64,000 nucleotides of DNA from Gammaproteobacteria bacterium (GTDB lineage Bacteria > Pseudomonadota > Gammaproteobacteria > Steroidobacterales > Steroidobacteraceae), in NCBI GenBank assembly GCA_005878835.1, contig VBMV01000047.1:44507-108506 (forward strand), read 5' to 3'. Made by a program: the position numbers and the translations under genes. Positions 16,196-25,495 of the stretch are shown here, piece by piece. Positions within the stretch are counted from its first letter, which is position 1. Each line of letters opens with the position of its first letter. The notes under the pieces were generated by a model. It searched no databases. It saw only the letters and a list, made by a program, of their open reading frames with translations, and had not been told where the DNA came from.

Positions 16196-18305
16196 GGAAG
16201 TCCAGATCCTCGTTGGCAGCGAACCCCGGCATCACCGTACCGCACTGCCCGCCCAGGGGTGCATCGCGCCGCAACTTCAGGGCCGCGGGGGCGGCATCCA
16301 GTTCCCGAGCATACCGGTGGCCGCTGTACACGGCATGCACAATCGCGCCCGGCGCGAGCGCATCCCCGATGCGGCTGACGGATTGGATTGCCGCCCATTC
16401 CTGCGGGCGGGCGCCGAGCGCGGTGTGCAGGGCATCGTTCGCCAGGCGCGCGCCGACGATCACCAGGGACTTGCAGGCGAGCCGCGTGGCGGCGCCCGTG
16501 AACTGGCTGGCGAGCGCGAGCTCGCCGCCCTCGAATCCGGTCACGCGTGAGAGTGTATGCAGGGCAACCCCGGCCGCGAACAGCGCCCGGTGAACCTGCG
16601 GCTGCTCGTTGCTCATGATGGCCCAGGCCGAGGCATGCCCCGCGGGCGTCACGTAGCTGACCGCCTGCCCGAGCCTGGCAAGGTGCTCCGCCAGCGCGCT
16701 GCCCATGTAGTAGTTGTCAAAGTCGTAGACGACCACCGGCCCTTCGATCCGTGCGCCGTCCGCGACGTCATCGGGAGTGAAGACATCGGGGCCCTCGAGG
16801 CTCCCCACCGGGATCTCGAGCGCCGAGTACAGCAGGCGCGCCCAGCGCGATCCGGTGGCGATGACCACGTGCGTGTTGCCCAGGCCCAGGATGTCCTGCG
16901 CCGTCAGGCGATTGCCGCGGTAGATGTTGACGTTCGGCAGCCGCTCCAACTGACCCCGGCGCCAGTCGAGGACGCGCCCCCAGCCTGCCAGTCCGGGCAG
17001 GCGGGTCTCGAAGCGCAACCGGCCGCCGATCTCGTCGGCCGCCTCCGCCACCGTCACCTCGTAACCGCGCCGGCCGAGCGACAGCGCACACTCGAGACCC
17101 GCGGGGCCCGCGCCGACCACCAGCACCGAGGCCGCGCTGCCCGCCGGGGCGATGCGCTCGGGGTGCCAGCCGCGGCGCCACTCCTCGCCGATCGTCGGGT
17201 TCTGAGTGCAGCGCACCGGCACCGAGTCGTGCCAGCTCGAGATGCAGATGTTGCAGCCGATGCACTCGCGGATGTCCTGCTCGCGGCCCTCGTCGATTTT
17301 CCTGGGAAGGAACGGATCCGCGATCGAGGGTCGTGCCGCGCCGATCAAGTCGAGCACGCCGCGCTTGATCTGACCGACCATGGCGTCCGGGGAGGTGAAA
17401 CGGCCGACGCCGACCACCGGCTTGCGTGTCAACTTCCTGACGAACTCGACGATCGGCTCATGGCTGCCCTCGGGCGCGAAGCGCGACGGGGCGCAGTCGG
17501 TCGGCGAGGAGTCCAGCTTCACGTCCCACAGATCGGGCACCTCGGCGAGCAGCTCGACGACCTCGTGGGCTTCCGAGGGCGCCGCATCGCTCGGCCGCGA
17601 ACGCAGCTCCTCGAGACTGATCCGCAGCGCCACGGCGCAGCGGTCGCCGACCGCCGCGCGCGTGACTTCCAGCAGCTCCCGCACGATGCGGACACGATTG
17701 CGCACGCTGCCGCCGTAGGCATCCGTGCGCTGGTTCCAATCCGACAGCAGGAACTCGTACGGCAGATATCCCATGCCGGCATAGACGTAGACGATGTCGA
17801 ATCCCGCGCAGCGCGCCTTGCGCGCCGCTTCCGCCTGCCAGGCGAGCAGCGCGCGGATGTCGCGCGTGTCCATGGCCCGCGGCCGCTGGGTACCCATGAA
17901 ATTGACATGCGTGGCCATCCACGACGTTCCGGACGGGGACAGGGGCGCGATGCGGCTGCTGCGGTTCATCACCGAACCGCCTCCGTGCCACAGTTCGATG
18001 CCCGCCAGCGCACCGTGCCGGTGCACGGCCTCGGTCATCAGGGCGTGGGAGCGGATGTCGTCCTCATCCCAGAGAGTTGCGAACGGCAGGGGTGCATCGT
18101 CGGAGCTGGGGTCGATCGAGACATAGCCGCTGCAGACCACGCCCCATCCGCCTTCGGCCTTGGTCTCGCGAAACTTCGCGCGCATGTGCGGCATCGAGTT
18201 GGTCATGCCGGCGGCATGCGGAACCGCGTAGAAGCGGTTGCGGGCCGTGACCGGTCCGATCTTCACCGGCTCGAACAGGATGTCGTAGCGCGGGTTGCGA
18301 GCCAT
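16182..18305 (-). CDS. Trimethylamine dehydrogenase-family flavoprotein
   Basis: 707 residues from the ATG at 18305 (NPRYDILFEPVKIGP opening as in TMADH and DgcA). Old-yellow-enzyme barrel with FMN (1-340), [4Fe-4S] ligands Cys348, Cys351, Cys354, Cys366, then FAD/NAD(P)-type folds (VLVVGAGPAGLE, about 395-405). Two TMADH active-site residues are changed: the Cys that covalently binds FMN is Ala31, and the His of the Tyr-x-x-His pair is Met178 (Tyr175 kept). So FMN is probably non-covalent and the substrate is not trimethylamine. The linked Rieske oxygenase suggests stepwise N-demethylation, as in betaine or stachydrine catabolism. Divergent from the M14 peptidase gene. Confidence 0.88.
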   Translation of the reverse strand: MARNPRYDILFEPVKIGPVTARNRFYAVPHAAGMTNSMPHMRAKFRETKAEGGWGVVCSGYVSIDPSSDDAPLPFATLWDEDDIRSHALMTEAVHRHGALAGIELWHGGGSVMNRSSRIAPLSPSGTSWMATHVNFMGTQRPRAMDTRDIRALLAWQAEAARKARCAGFDIVYVYAGMGYLPYEFLLSDWNQRTDAYGGSVRNRVRIVRELLEVTRAAVGDRCAVALRISLEELRSRPSDAAPSEAHEVVELLAEVPDLWDVKLDSSPTDCAPSRFAPEGSHEPIVEFVRKLTRKPVVGVGRFTSPDAMVGQIKRGVLDLIGAARPSIADPFLPRKIDEGREQDIRECIGCNICISSWHDSVPVRCTQNPTIGEEWRRGWHPERIAPAGSAASVLVVGAGPAGLECALSLGRRGYEVTVAEAADEIGGRLRFETRLPGLAGWGRVLDWRRGQLERLPNVNIYRGNRLTAQDILGLGNTHVVIATGSRWARLLYSALEIPVGSLEGPDVFTPDDVADGARIEGPVVVYDFDNYYMGSALAEHLARLGQAVSYVTPAGHASAWAIMSNEQPQVHRALFAAGVALHTLSRVTGFEGGELALASQFTGAATRLACKSLVIVGARLANDALHTALGARPQEWAAIQSVSRIGDALAPGAIVHAVYSGHRYARELDAAPAALKLRRDAPLGGQCGTVMPGFAANEDLDFREHP

Positions 18306-18346
18306 GCGCCGGAGTCTGCCGGTAGTTGAGCGAATGTTCAATAAGC

Positions 18347-18352
18347 TATACT
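18347..18352 (+). promoter_or_regulatory. Probable -10 box for the M14 peptidase
   Basis: TATACT, with a TTGAGC -35-like hexamer at 18326-18331 (15-base spacing, slightly short). A start of transcription near 18359 would favour translation from the ATG at 18397 over in-frame ATGs at 18334 and earlier. Confidence 0.4.
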
Positions 18353-18396
18353 GCGCCGCGTTCGAACAGGCCGGTGTGGTCTCGCGGGGGACGCTG

Positions 18397-21222
18397 ATGC
18401 TCGACAAGCCGCTGCTGCTCGACAAACCGCTGCTGCTACTGGGCCTGCTGGCGCTCGCCCCGCGCGTGTTGTGTGCGCAGTCGAGCGCCCCGGATACGCC
18501 CGAGCCCGGCTCGGTCGAGGAGATCGCGCAGGCAACGACCGAGGCCCGCTTCCTCTCGCCCTGGGTCGCCTATCTGCCGGCCTCCGCGAGCGTGGTGTCA
18601 CCGCGGACTTTTTTGCACCGCATCCCGGGGGCGGCGGGCGAGCTGGTGAATTCCTCGACCGCCTATGGGTACTGTCGCGCGCTCGCGGGCTCTTCCGCGC
18701 GCGTGCGCCTGTTCACGATCGGGCGTTCGGAAGAAGGCCGTGACATCGTGATGCTCGCGATCGCGGACGAAAAGGGCATCCAGGAGCTGGAGCGGCTGAG
18801 GGCCGCGACTGCCGCGCTGGCGGATCCGCGCACCACCGACGCCGCCGCCGCCGAGCGCATCGTGGCGAGCGCCCGTCCGATCTACTACTTCAACGCGGCG
18901 CTTCACTCTGATGAGACCGGATCCACGGAGTCGGTGCTGGAGCTGGCCTATCGGCTGGCGGTATCGGAGCAGCCGATGATCCGGCGCATACGCGAGAATC
19001 TGGTGGTGCTGATCAACCCGGTCTCGAATCCCGACGGGCGCGACAAGCAGGTCGAGTGGTTCTACCGCTTTCTCAAGGGCAGGACGGAGCTCGCGAGCCT
19101 GCCGCGACAGGCGCCGCCCTACTGGTCGAAGTACGCCTTCGTCGACATCAACCGCGACGCGCACCAGCAGGTTCACGAGACCACCAAGGCGGTGTTCCGC
19201 ATGTTCCGTGAGTGGCATCCGCAGGTGGTCCACGATCTGCACGAGAGCGTGGCGCTGCTGGTGACCTGGAATGGCACCGGGCCGATCAACCAGTATGTCG
19301 ATCCGCTCACTTACGCCGAACGCCTCGAGCTGAGCTTCCATGAAGTTCAGGCACTGACCGCACTCGGGATGCCGGGTGTATGGACCTGGAACTTCGGCGA
19401 TGACTTCGCGCATCTGTACCTGGATGCGATCGCGACCAACCACAACTCCGACGGCCGCGGCTACGAGACCTTCGGCAACGGCACCGCGGAAACGCTCATT
19501 CCCGAACAGCCCGGCGAGGAGAGCAGCGTCGAGTGGTATCGTCCCTTGCCGCCGCCGCAGCAGAAGACCTTCAGCTGGTCGGCGCGCGACAACGTCAATT
19601 ACAACGAGACCGCGATGCTGGCGGCGCTGGATGAAAGCGCGCAGCAGTCGAAGAGTCTGCTGAGGAATTTCTATCTCAAGGCCGTGCATTCATGGCGCAA
19701 GGGGCTCGAGCAGGCGCCCTATGCGTTCCTCATTCCCGACGGGCAGGGCGATCCTGCCCGCGTCGCACAACTGCTCGCACGGCTGCTCGCGCAGGGGATC
19801 GAGGTGCAGCGTGCCGCCGCGGACTTCACCCTCCGGGAGGGTACGTTCCCCGCGGGCACCTATGTCGTACGGCTCGACCAACCCTACCGCAACTACGCGG
19901 TGGATCTGCTGGCTGCACAGAGCTATCCGCGGGACGCAGGCGAGCCATACGATGACGTGTCGTGGGAGTTGCCGGCCCACTACCATCTGGCGGCGATCCC
20001 GACGGCGGATCCGCGGGTACGCGCGGCAAACCTCGCGCCACTCAGCGCAGCGCCTCATCCGCAGGGTGCGGTATCGGGCAGCGGGCCGGTGTACCTGCTG
20101 AAGGACGGCGGACAGGAGGGGTTGCTCGAGGCGCGCTACCAGCTGGCGCGATTCAGGATCTCGATCGCCGAGCGGGCGTTCACCGCGAACGGCGCCGAGT
20201 ACCCCCCCGGCTCCTGGATCCTCGCGCCGCAAGCGGGCCTGGCCGCGGCGCTGCAGGAGGCGGCGGCGAAGCTGGGACTCGAGTTCACGAGCAGCGCCTC
20301 GGCTCCGGAGGTGGCGAGCCACGCGGCGCCCGTGCCGCGTCTGGGACTGTGGGTGCCGTGGGCGGATACCGACACGATCGGCTGGGCGCGCTACTCGCTC
20401 GATCAGCGACACATACCTTATATCTACGTTCGGGACGAGGACATCCGCGCCGGCAAGCTGCGCGAGCGGTACGACGTTGTGCTGTACGGCCATGTCGATC
20501 TGGAGCTCGCCGAGCAGATTCAGGGCATCCCCAGGGCGTGGGGTCCGATGCCGTTCAAGAAGACGAGCAGCACTCCGAGTCTGGGCACGCCGGCCGAGTC
20601 CGACGACATCACGGGGGGCATCGGCTGGAGCGGACTCGCCGAGCTGCAGCGCTTCGTCGATGCGGGGGGTCTGCTGATCACGCTCGGCAGCGGCTCCATG
20701 TTGCCGCTCGAGGGCGGCATGGTGCGTGGCGTGCGGCGCGAGTCCGGAGGGGTACCGCGCAGCACGCAGGGGGGCGGCGGGGCGGCCGCAGCGGCGTCAC
20801 AGTCGGCTGTCACCCGAACACCCGGTGCGCACCTGCGCGTGTCATTTGCGCGACCCGATCACCCGATCGCGTACGGCTATTCCGCGCGCACCCATGTGTT
20901 CCGCCAGAACTTTACGGTCTATTCGATTCCGCGCCGCTGGCTGCGCATGGCGTACTGCACCACCTGTCTCGACGGTCCGCTCGATCGCAGCGGCGTGGTG
21001 CTGGAGTGGGGCGATCGGGAAGGTGCGCCGCTCGTCGTGAGCGGTCAGGCGTGGGGAGGAGAAGGCCTCATCGGACATCCCGCCATCCTGGATCTGCGCT
21101 CAGGTGCGGGTCACGTCATCGCGTTCAACTTCAATCCGCTGCATCGCGATCTCAATCGCGGCGATCAGCGCATGCTGTGGAACGCCATCATCAACTGGCG
21201 CGCGATCCTGGCGGGGCGCTAA
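18397..21222 (+). CDS. Secreted M14 family zinc carboxypeptidase-like protein
   Basis: 941 residues. The start at 18397 gives a signal peptide (MLDKPLLLDKPLLLLGLLAL, cleavage near LCA-Q). The M14 domain (about 60-420) has zinc ligands His170 and Glu173 in HSDE and His282 in DLHE, and the substrate Asn252-Arg253 of DINRD. Residues 440-941 are not peptidase; the end (about 700-930) reads like a type-1 amidotransferase-like or ThuA-like fold (GGLLITLGSGSMLPLEGG) with Gly/Ala linkers. This large M14 form is common in Bacteroidetes and soil Proteobacteria and is thought to act on peptides outside the cytoplasm. It is monocistronic and convergent with the HD oxygenase gene. Confidence 0.85.
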   Translation: MLDKPLLLDKPLLLLGLLALAPRVLCAQSSAPDTPEPGSVEEIAQATTEARFLSPWVAYLPASASVVSPRTFLHRIPGAAGELVNSSTAYGYCRALAGSSARVRLFTIGRSEEGRDIVMLAIADEKGIQELERLRAATAALADPRTTDAAAAERIVASARPIYYFNAALHSDETGSTESVLELAYRLAVSEQPMIRRIRENLVVLINPVSNPDGRDKQVEWFYRFLKGRTELASLPRQAPPYWSKYAFVDINRDAHQQVHETTKAVFRMFREWHPQVVHDLHESVALLVTWNGTGPINQYVDPLTYAERLELSFHEVQALTALGMPGVWTWNFGDDFAHLYLDAIATNHNSDGRGYETFGNGTAETLIPEQPGEESSVEWYRPLPPPQQKTFSWSARDNVNYNETAMLAALDESAQQSKSLLRNFYLKAVHSWRKGLEQAPYAFLIPDGQGDPARVAQLLARLLAQGIEVQRAAADFTLREGTFPAGTYVVRLDQPYRNYAVDLLAAQSYPRDAGEPYDDVSWELPAHYHLAAIPTADPRVRAANLAPLSAAPHPQGAVSGSGPVYLLKDGGQEGLLEARYQLARFRISIAERAFTANGAEYPPGSWILAPQAGLAAALQEAAAKLGLEFTSSASAPEVASHAAPVPRLGLWVPWADTDTIGWARYSLDQRHIPYIYVRDEDIRAGKLRERYDVVLYGHVDLELAEQIQGIPRAWGPMPFKKTSSTPSLGTPAESDDITGGIGWSGLAELQRFVDAGGLLITLGSGSMLPLEGGMVRGVRRESGGVPRSTQGGGGAAAAASQSAVTRTPGAHLRVSFARPDHPIAYGYSARTHVFRQNFTVYSIPRRWLRMAYCTTCLDGPLDRSGVVLEWGDREGAPLVVSGQAWGGEGLIGHPAILDLRSGAGHVIAFNFNPLHRDLNRGDQRMLWNAIINWRAILAGR
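18400..18435. repeat. 18-bp direct repeat in the M14 signal peptide
   Basis: Two tandem 18-base copies differing at one position encode LDKPLL twice, duplicating the charged N-region and the start of the hydrophobic core of the signal peptide. Confidence 0.7.
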
Positions 21223-21233
21223 AGCGTCAGGTG

Positions 21234-21785
21234 TCAGCCGGCGAGCTGCGCTGAGCGGGCGATCAAACCGAGGTACTCGGCGAGCTGCGGAGTCTTGAGC
21301 CCGGCGACCTTGCCGGCATCGTCCCAGCGCCGCACGCGCACCGCGTCCGTGAAGTAGCGCTCGGCCTCGAACTGCGCCACCTCGTACGCTGACAGCGGGC
21401 CTCCCTGCAGCTCCAGGGTGTGTACCGAGGCGGAGCTCAGTTTCGCAAAGTACTGCGCATCGGTCGCGCACAGGTAGCGTTTGGCCGCAACGTGCAGGCG
21501 CACCGGTTCGCAGATCGCGGCGGGAAAGCGCTGCGCGAGCCAGCGGGCGCCGCTTGCCTCGTGGTGCGCGTCCGCGGTCCAGTCGGCGAGGTCGTCGGGG
21601 ACCTGCGCGAGCAGGTGTCCGATGTCGTGCAACAGCGCCGCGACCACCAGCGACTCGGAGGCACCCGCCTGCTGCGCGAAGTACGCGCTCTGCAGTGCGT
21701 GCTCGGTCATCGACACGCGCTCGCCGAAGTACGCGCCGGCGCCGCGCGCCGCGTAGATCGCGAGGATCTCCTCGGCGAGGCTCAC
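21234..21785 (-). CDS. PhnZ-like HD-domain mixed-valent diiron oxygenase
   Basis: 183 residues. The opening AEEILAIYAARGAGAYFGERVSM and LLHDIGHLL identify the phosphonate-degradation HD oxygenase family (TIGR03276-like). Predicted iron ligands: His29, His53-Asp54, His75, His98 and an Asp at 155 or 156 (RRWDDAGK). Tyr19 and Glu22 keep the Y-x-x-E spacing of PhnZ Tyr24/Glu27. PhnZ splits the C-P bond of 2-amino-1-hydroxyethylphosphonate with O2. No PhnY hydroxylase is present, so the substrate may already be hydroxylated or may differ. Third gene of an operon, 21 bases after the permease. Confidence 0.82.
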   Translation of the reverse strand: MSLAEEILAIYAARGAGAYFGERVSMTEHALQSAYFAQQAGASESLVVAALLHDIGHLLAQVPDDLADWTADAHHEASGARWLAQRFPAAICEPVRLHVAAKRYLCATDAQYFAKLSSASVHTLELQGGPLSAYEVAQFEAERYFTDAVRVRRWDDAGKVAGLKTPQLAEYLGLIARSAQLAG

Positions 21786-21806
21786 GCGCCTATCTGCGCG
21801 GCCGGG

Positions 21807-23117
21807 CTAGCCATGGGTCGTCCTGGCCGCGGCCCTGGTGTTCAGAACGTGCAAACCGCCGGCGCACACCGCGGCCACGGCGCTGACCGTCGCCAGGATC
21901 ACGAACACGCCCTCCCAGCCGAATGCCACCGAGAGCCGCGCCACGGTGTCCCCCGCCAGTACTCCACCCAGGTACCCAATGCCGTCGATGATTCCCGAGG
22001 CGGCCGCGCTCGCCTGCTTGCCGCCGAAGTCGAGCGCAAAGGCGCCGCCCAGATAAGAGTACGGCCCCAGCAGGCAGAATGCGATGACCCCGATCACCAC
22101 CACCGCCAGCAGGGCGCCGGCGGGGCCGGGGCGCACGGACATGAGCACCAGCAGCGCTGCGGCCGTGCCCGTAAGTCCGAGGGACAACAGCAATGAGCGG
22201 CCGTTCAGACCGAGGCGGTCGCTGAGCCAACCCGCCAGCAGCACCGAGGCGGCGCCCACTCCCGGGAAGATCGCACTCATGCCGGCGGAGTGACTGATGC
22301 TGTAGCCGAGGTGATCGCGCAGGTAAACCGGTGTCCAGGTATTGAAGCTCTCGCGGATTATCGTGCAGGTGAAGGACAGCAGACAGACCAGCAGAAACGC
22401 CCGGCTGCGCAGCAGCGGCAGCAGCAGCGCGCCGACACTTGCAGGCCGCGACTGAGCGGCGGCGAACAGGTTGAGCGGGTTCGGCTTCGCTTCCGTGTGT
22501 CCGAGCTCGGTGCGGGACTCGCGCAACCACAGCAGGCAGGCGGTCAACCAGACTGCGGCCGCGATGGCGGCGAACAGGAACAGCGCGCGCCAGCCGTAAC
22601 CACGCTCGATCAGCATTCCCATCTGCTCGCGCGCCGCGGCGTCTCCGACCAGGTAGCTGATGCTGAGAATACCGACGATCGACCCGTAGGAGGAATAGTC
22701 GAACCATCGGGAGGAGACCTTGACGAGGCCGGCCCAGCCGATCGACTGCGTCAGGCGGTTTCCGACCCAGGCGAGAGTGAACATCGGGATCGTGCCGCCG
22801 GCGGCGAACAACAGCGTGAACACCGCGGCGCCTCCCACGCCAATGAGGAAGTTGCGCCGCCCGCCCCAGTAGTCCCCCAGACCGGTAAGAAACAGTTTGC
22901 CCAGCGCGTAAGCGAGAACGCCGAGGGAGCTGATCGAGCCGATGCGCACGATGGCCTCGCTGTGGCCGACTCCCTGCTTGCCCAGCTCCTCGACCAGCAG
23001 GGGCGTGGCCACGGACAGGTCCGCCCGGCAGTAGTAACAGGCGGCATAGCCCCCGAACAGCAGCAGTATGGTTCTGAGCTGCCCGTAGCGCAGCGACCGC
23101 TCCGGCGTGCCTCTCAT
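21807..23117 (-). CDS. MFS transporter, organophosphate:phosphate antiporter (GlpT/UhpC) type
   Basis: 436 residues, about 12 membrane segments. The start LLLFGGYAACYYCRADLSVATPLL and SLGVLAYALGKLFLTGLGDYWGGRRNFLIG match the OPA family, whose members exchange phosphate for sugar phosphates, glycerol-3-phosphate or phosphonates. Its position between a PHP-type hydrolase (2-base gap) and a PhnZ-like oxygenase (21-base gap) suggests uptake of an organophosphonate or phosphoester. The substrate is inferred from neighbours only. Confidence 0.87.
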   Translation of the reverse strand: MRGTPERSLRYGQLRTILLLFGGYAACYYCRADLSVATPLLVEELGKQGVGHSEAIVRIGSISSLGVLAYALGKLFLTGLGDYWGGRRNFLIGVGGAAVFTLLFAAGGTIPMFTLAWVGNRLTQSIGWAGLVKVSSRWFDYSSYGSIVGILSISYLVGDAAAREQMGMLIERGYGWRALFLFAAIAAAVWLTACLLWLRESRTELGHTEAKPNPLNLFAAAQSRPASVGALLLPLLRSRAFLLVCLLSFTCTIIRESFNTWTPVYLRDHLGYSISHSAGMSAIFPGVGAASVLLAGWLSDRLGLNGRSLLLSLGLTGTAAALLVLMSVRPGPAGALLAVVVIGVIAFCLLGPYSYLGGAFALDFGGKQASAAASGIIDGIGYLGGVLAGDTVARLSVAFGWEGVFVILATVSAVAAVCAGGLHVLNTRAAARTTHG

Positions 23118-23119
23118 GA

Positions 23120-25381
23120 CTACTGCCGCGGGGGCGCGATCGTTACCCAGACCGGATCGGTGTAGGCCATGCGTCCGCGCTGATCCGCGACTTCGAGCGC
23201 ATACCAGCCCGTGTGGTTGGTGGTGAGCGTGAAGTCGACGTGAGTCGTGAGCGGTGCGTCGGGAAATGCGCGGCTGACCTCGAGGTTGCCGCCGCTGATG
23301 AGTGCGGCCTTGCTGATCCCGGCGACTGAGGCCAGGTCGAACGCCAGAATGAAGGGCTCACCGCTCACGACCTGCATCTGTGTGCCGAACATCACCGACG
23401 GGAAGATGAGCGGGCCGTAGCTCACGTACGCCTGGCCCGCCTTCAAGGCCTGCGCAAAGGCCTGGGCACTCAGCTGACCGTCGAGATGCGCGCAGGTGCG
23501 CACGCGCCCGGACTGATCGTTCCAGACATCGTGGGTGTCGCTGCCCGCGGCGAGGTAGTAGCGCTGGCCCGCATTCCAGAATTCCCACAGCTTGGCCAGC
23601 ACCTTCGGGTCGTCATTCGGGACCGATGAGTTGATTTCCATCAGGTCAAAGCCGGGATTGAAGCCGCCGGGCGCCACGCCGGCCTTGAGGCTGGCGAAGT
23701 AACCGTAGGGATTGAATGGATGATTGACCTGCACCACCGTGGCTCCAGCGCCTCGCGCCTCCTTCAGGATCATGTCGACGGTAGCCGTACCGGTGTCGAT
23801 CGCCAGCCGCGCGCCGCTCGCCAGCGGATAGGCATTGAAGTGGCCCCAGGACGGCGACAGCTCGATCCCCGGGATGAACGATACGCCACGGGCGCCGGCA
23901 ATCTGCTGCAACACCGCGAGGTTCACGGTCGAATCGTGATCGCTGACGAACAGCAGATCGAGTCCCGCCGCGAGCTGCGAGCGCGCCAGATCCGCCGCTG
24001 GTGTCACCGCCTCGGCCTGATCGGCGTGGTGGTGCAGATCGGCGCAGTACCAGCCGCGCGAGGGCGGATCGAACAGCGGCGTGATGGTGACCCGGTGTTG
24101 CCTGGCCCCGCCGGCGGCAACCGCGAGCCGCACCTGTGAGTCCGCCGCCAGGAAGCCGCCGCCCGATGACACGGTGAAAAGATAGCGGCCGGGCGCGATG
24201 GGCAGGTCCGCGTGCCCCTTGCGCCCGAGTTGCGTGAAGAAAGTCTTGCCGCCCAGAAACCCGACCAGCGGCTGGTAGCCCTCGGTGATCACGATGCGCG
24301 CGTCCAGCGCCGCGCCGTTGCGGGCATCGGTGACCCAGAAGGCGAGGCGGCCGGGACTGTCCAGATCGTGGAAGTCGCGCACCTGCCCGGTGCCGTCGCG
24401 GACGTTGACCGATGCCGGCGCGCTGCGCGAGTAGTCTCGGCCCGTGGCGTACAGCGCATACTCGCCCGCCGGGAGCCGCAGGTGATAGCCGCCCCCGTGT
24501 CCCACTACCCAGGCGTACGGCTTGCCGTCGCGTTCCGCGACGACCACGGGTTGTCCGAGCGCTTTGCCATCGCGGCTGCCGACCGCGCCCCGCACCGTGC
24601 CCGAGGGCAGCCGGCGGCGCTCGATCTCGGCCCTGACCACCGGAGCGAGATCCCCGCTCGAGCCCACCTGCAGCCACCCGGTGAAGCTGCGGCTCTGGTG
24701 AGGCTGCAGCGTGTGCAACTGGAACAGATCGCGCGACGCGGAGCCGATGTGATCGAGGTACGGGGCATGCAGGGTGATCGCCCAGCCGGCGTCGTAGGCG
24801 ACCACGCGATCGGCGAGTGCGCCGTCGGCCTTGCCCTGGCTGACTCCGGCGAGACCCGGAACCGCGAACAGGAAGCCGCTTCTCGGCCACAGTGTCAGAC
24901 CCGAGAGCAGGTCGGTCAGGGTTTCGTCCCCGCCGTTGGTCATGGTGGTGCGGATTTCGACCTGATCGGAGCTGGCGCTCAGCGAGTAGACCGTCACGAT
25001 GTTCACTTTGCCCCAATCGCGCACGGCGCGGATGCGCACCTGCCGCGGGCCGCGCTCCAGGATGTCAACGTGCTGGTAGGTGTTGGGCCACGCCGACCAG
25101 TTGTTCGGGATGAAGTCGGCGAATGCGACACGATCGCGACCGATATGGCCGTGACTGACGGGCGCGACGTCCACGATCGCGCCGCGCGGCACGCCGAAGG
25201 GCACCGCCGACTCGACCGCCAGCGCGAAGGCCAGTTTTTCGTTGATGATCGTGAGGTCACCGGCCGCGCGGGCGTCGCCGCCGGGAATCGGCGTGGGGCC
25301 GGTCAGCACCCGGACTGCCGCGTGCGCAGCGGCCAACCCCGTCAGCGCACCCAGCAACACTACCCGGGCGGCGGTCCCCAA
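23120..25381 (-). CDS. CehA/McbA family PHP-type metallohydrolase, exported
   Basis: 753 residues. A signal peptide covers about residues 1-22 (VVLLGALTGLAAAHA). The C-terminal half is a PHP metallo-phosphoesterase fold: DLHHHAD, LLFVSDHDS, PGIELS, VQVNHPFNPYG and AAGSDTHDVW, all metal-ligand motifs. The N-terminal half is beta-rich with carboxypeptidase-regulatory-like repeats. CehA/McbA members hydrolyse carbamates and phosphodiesters; here the gene heads an operon with an OPA permease and a PhnZ-like oxygenase, so releasing an importable organophosphorus compound in the periplasm is plausible. There is little room for a second promoter downstream. Confidence 0.83.
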   Translation of the reverse strand: MGTAARVVLLGALTGLAAAHAAVRVLTGPTPIPGGDARAAGDLTIINEKLAFALAVESAVPFGVPRGAIVDVAPVSHGHIGRDRVAFADFIPNNWSAWPNTYQHVDILERGPRQVRIRAVRDWGKVNIVTVYSLSASSDQVEIRTTMTNGGDETLTDLLSGLTLWPRSGFLFAVPGLAGVSQGKADGALADRVVAYDAGWAITLHAPYLDHIGSASRDLFQLHTLQPHQSRSFTGWLQVGSSGDLAPVVRAEIERRRLPSGTVRGAVGSRDGKALGQPVVVAERDGKPYAWVVGHGGGYHLRLPAGEYALYATGRDYSRSAPASVNVRDGTGQVRDFHDLDSPGRLAFWVTDARNGAALDARIVITEGYQPLVGFLGGKTFFTQLGRKGHADLPIAPGRYLFTVSSGGGFLAADSQVRLAVAAGGARQHRVTITPLFDPPSRGWYCADLHHHADQAEAVTPAADLARSQLAAGLDLLFVSDHDSTVNLAVLQQIAGARGVSFIPGIELSPSWGHFNAYPLASGARLAIDTGTATVDMILKEARGAGATVVQVNHPFNPYGYFASLKAGVAPGGFNPGFDLMEINSSVPNDDPKVLAKLWEFWNAGQRYYLAAGSDTHDVWNDQSGRVRTCAHLDGQLSAQAFAQALKAGQAYVSYGPLIFPSVMFGTQMQVVSGEPFILAFDLASVAGISKAALISGGNLEVSRAFPDAPLTTHVDFTLTTNHTGWYALEVADQRGRMAYTDPVWVTIAPPRQ

Positions 25382-25495
25382 TGTCGCACCTCGCGCTGCG
25401 GCGCCTCGAGCGGCCCACCCGGCGGGGCCGGTGAAGCGGATACTAGCCGACTTCGTGCGCAGGCGCCGGCCGGCTCACGCGGCGCGGACTACCGG

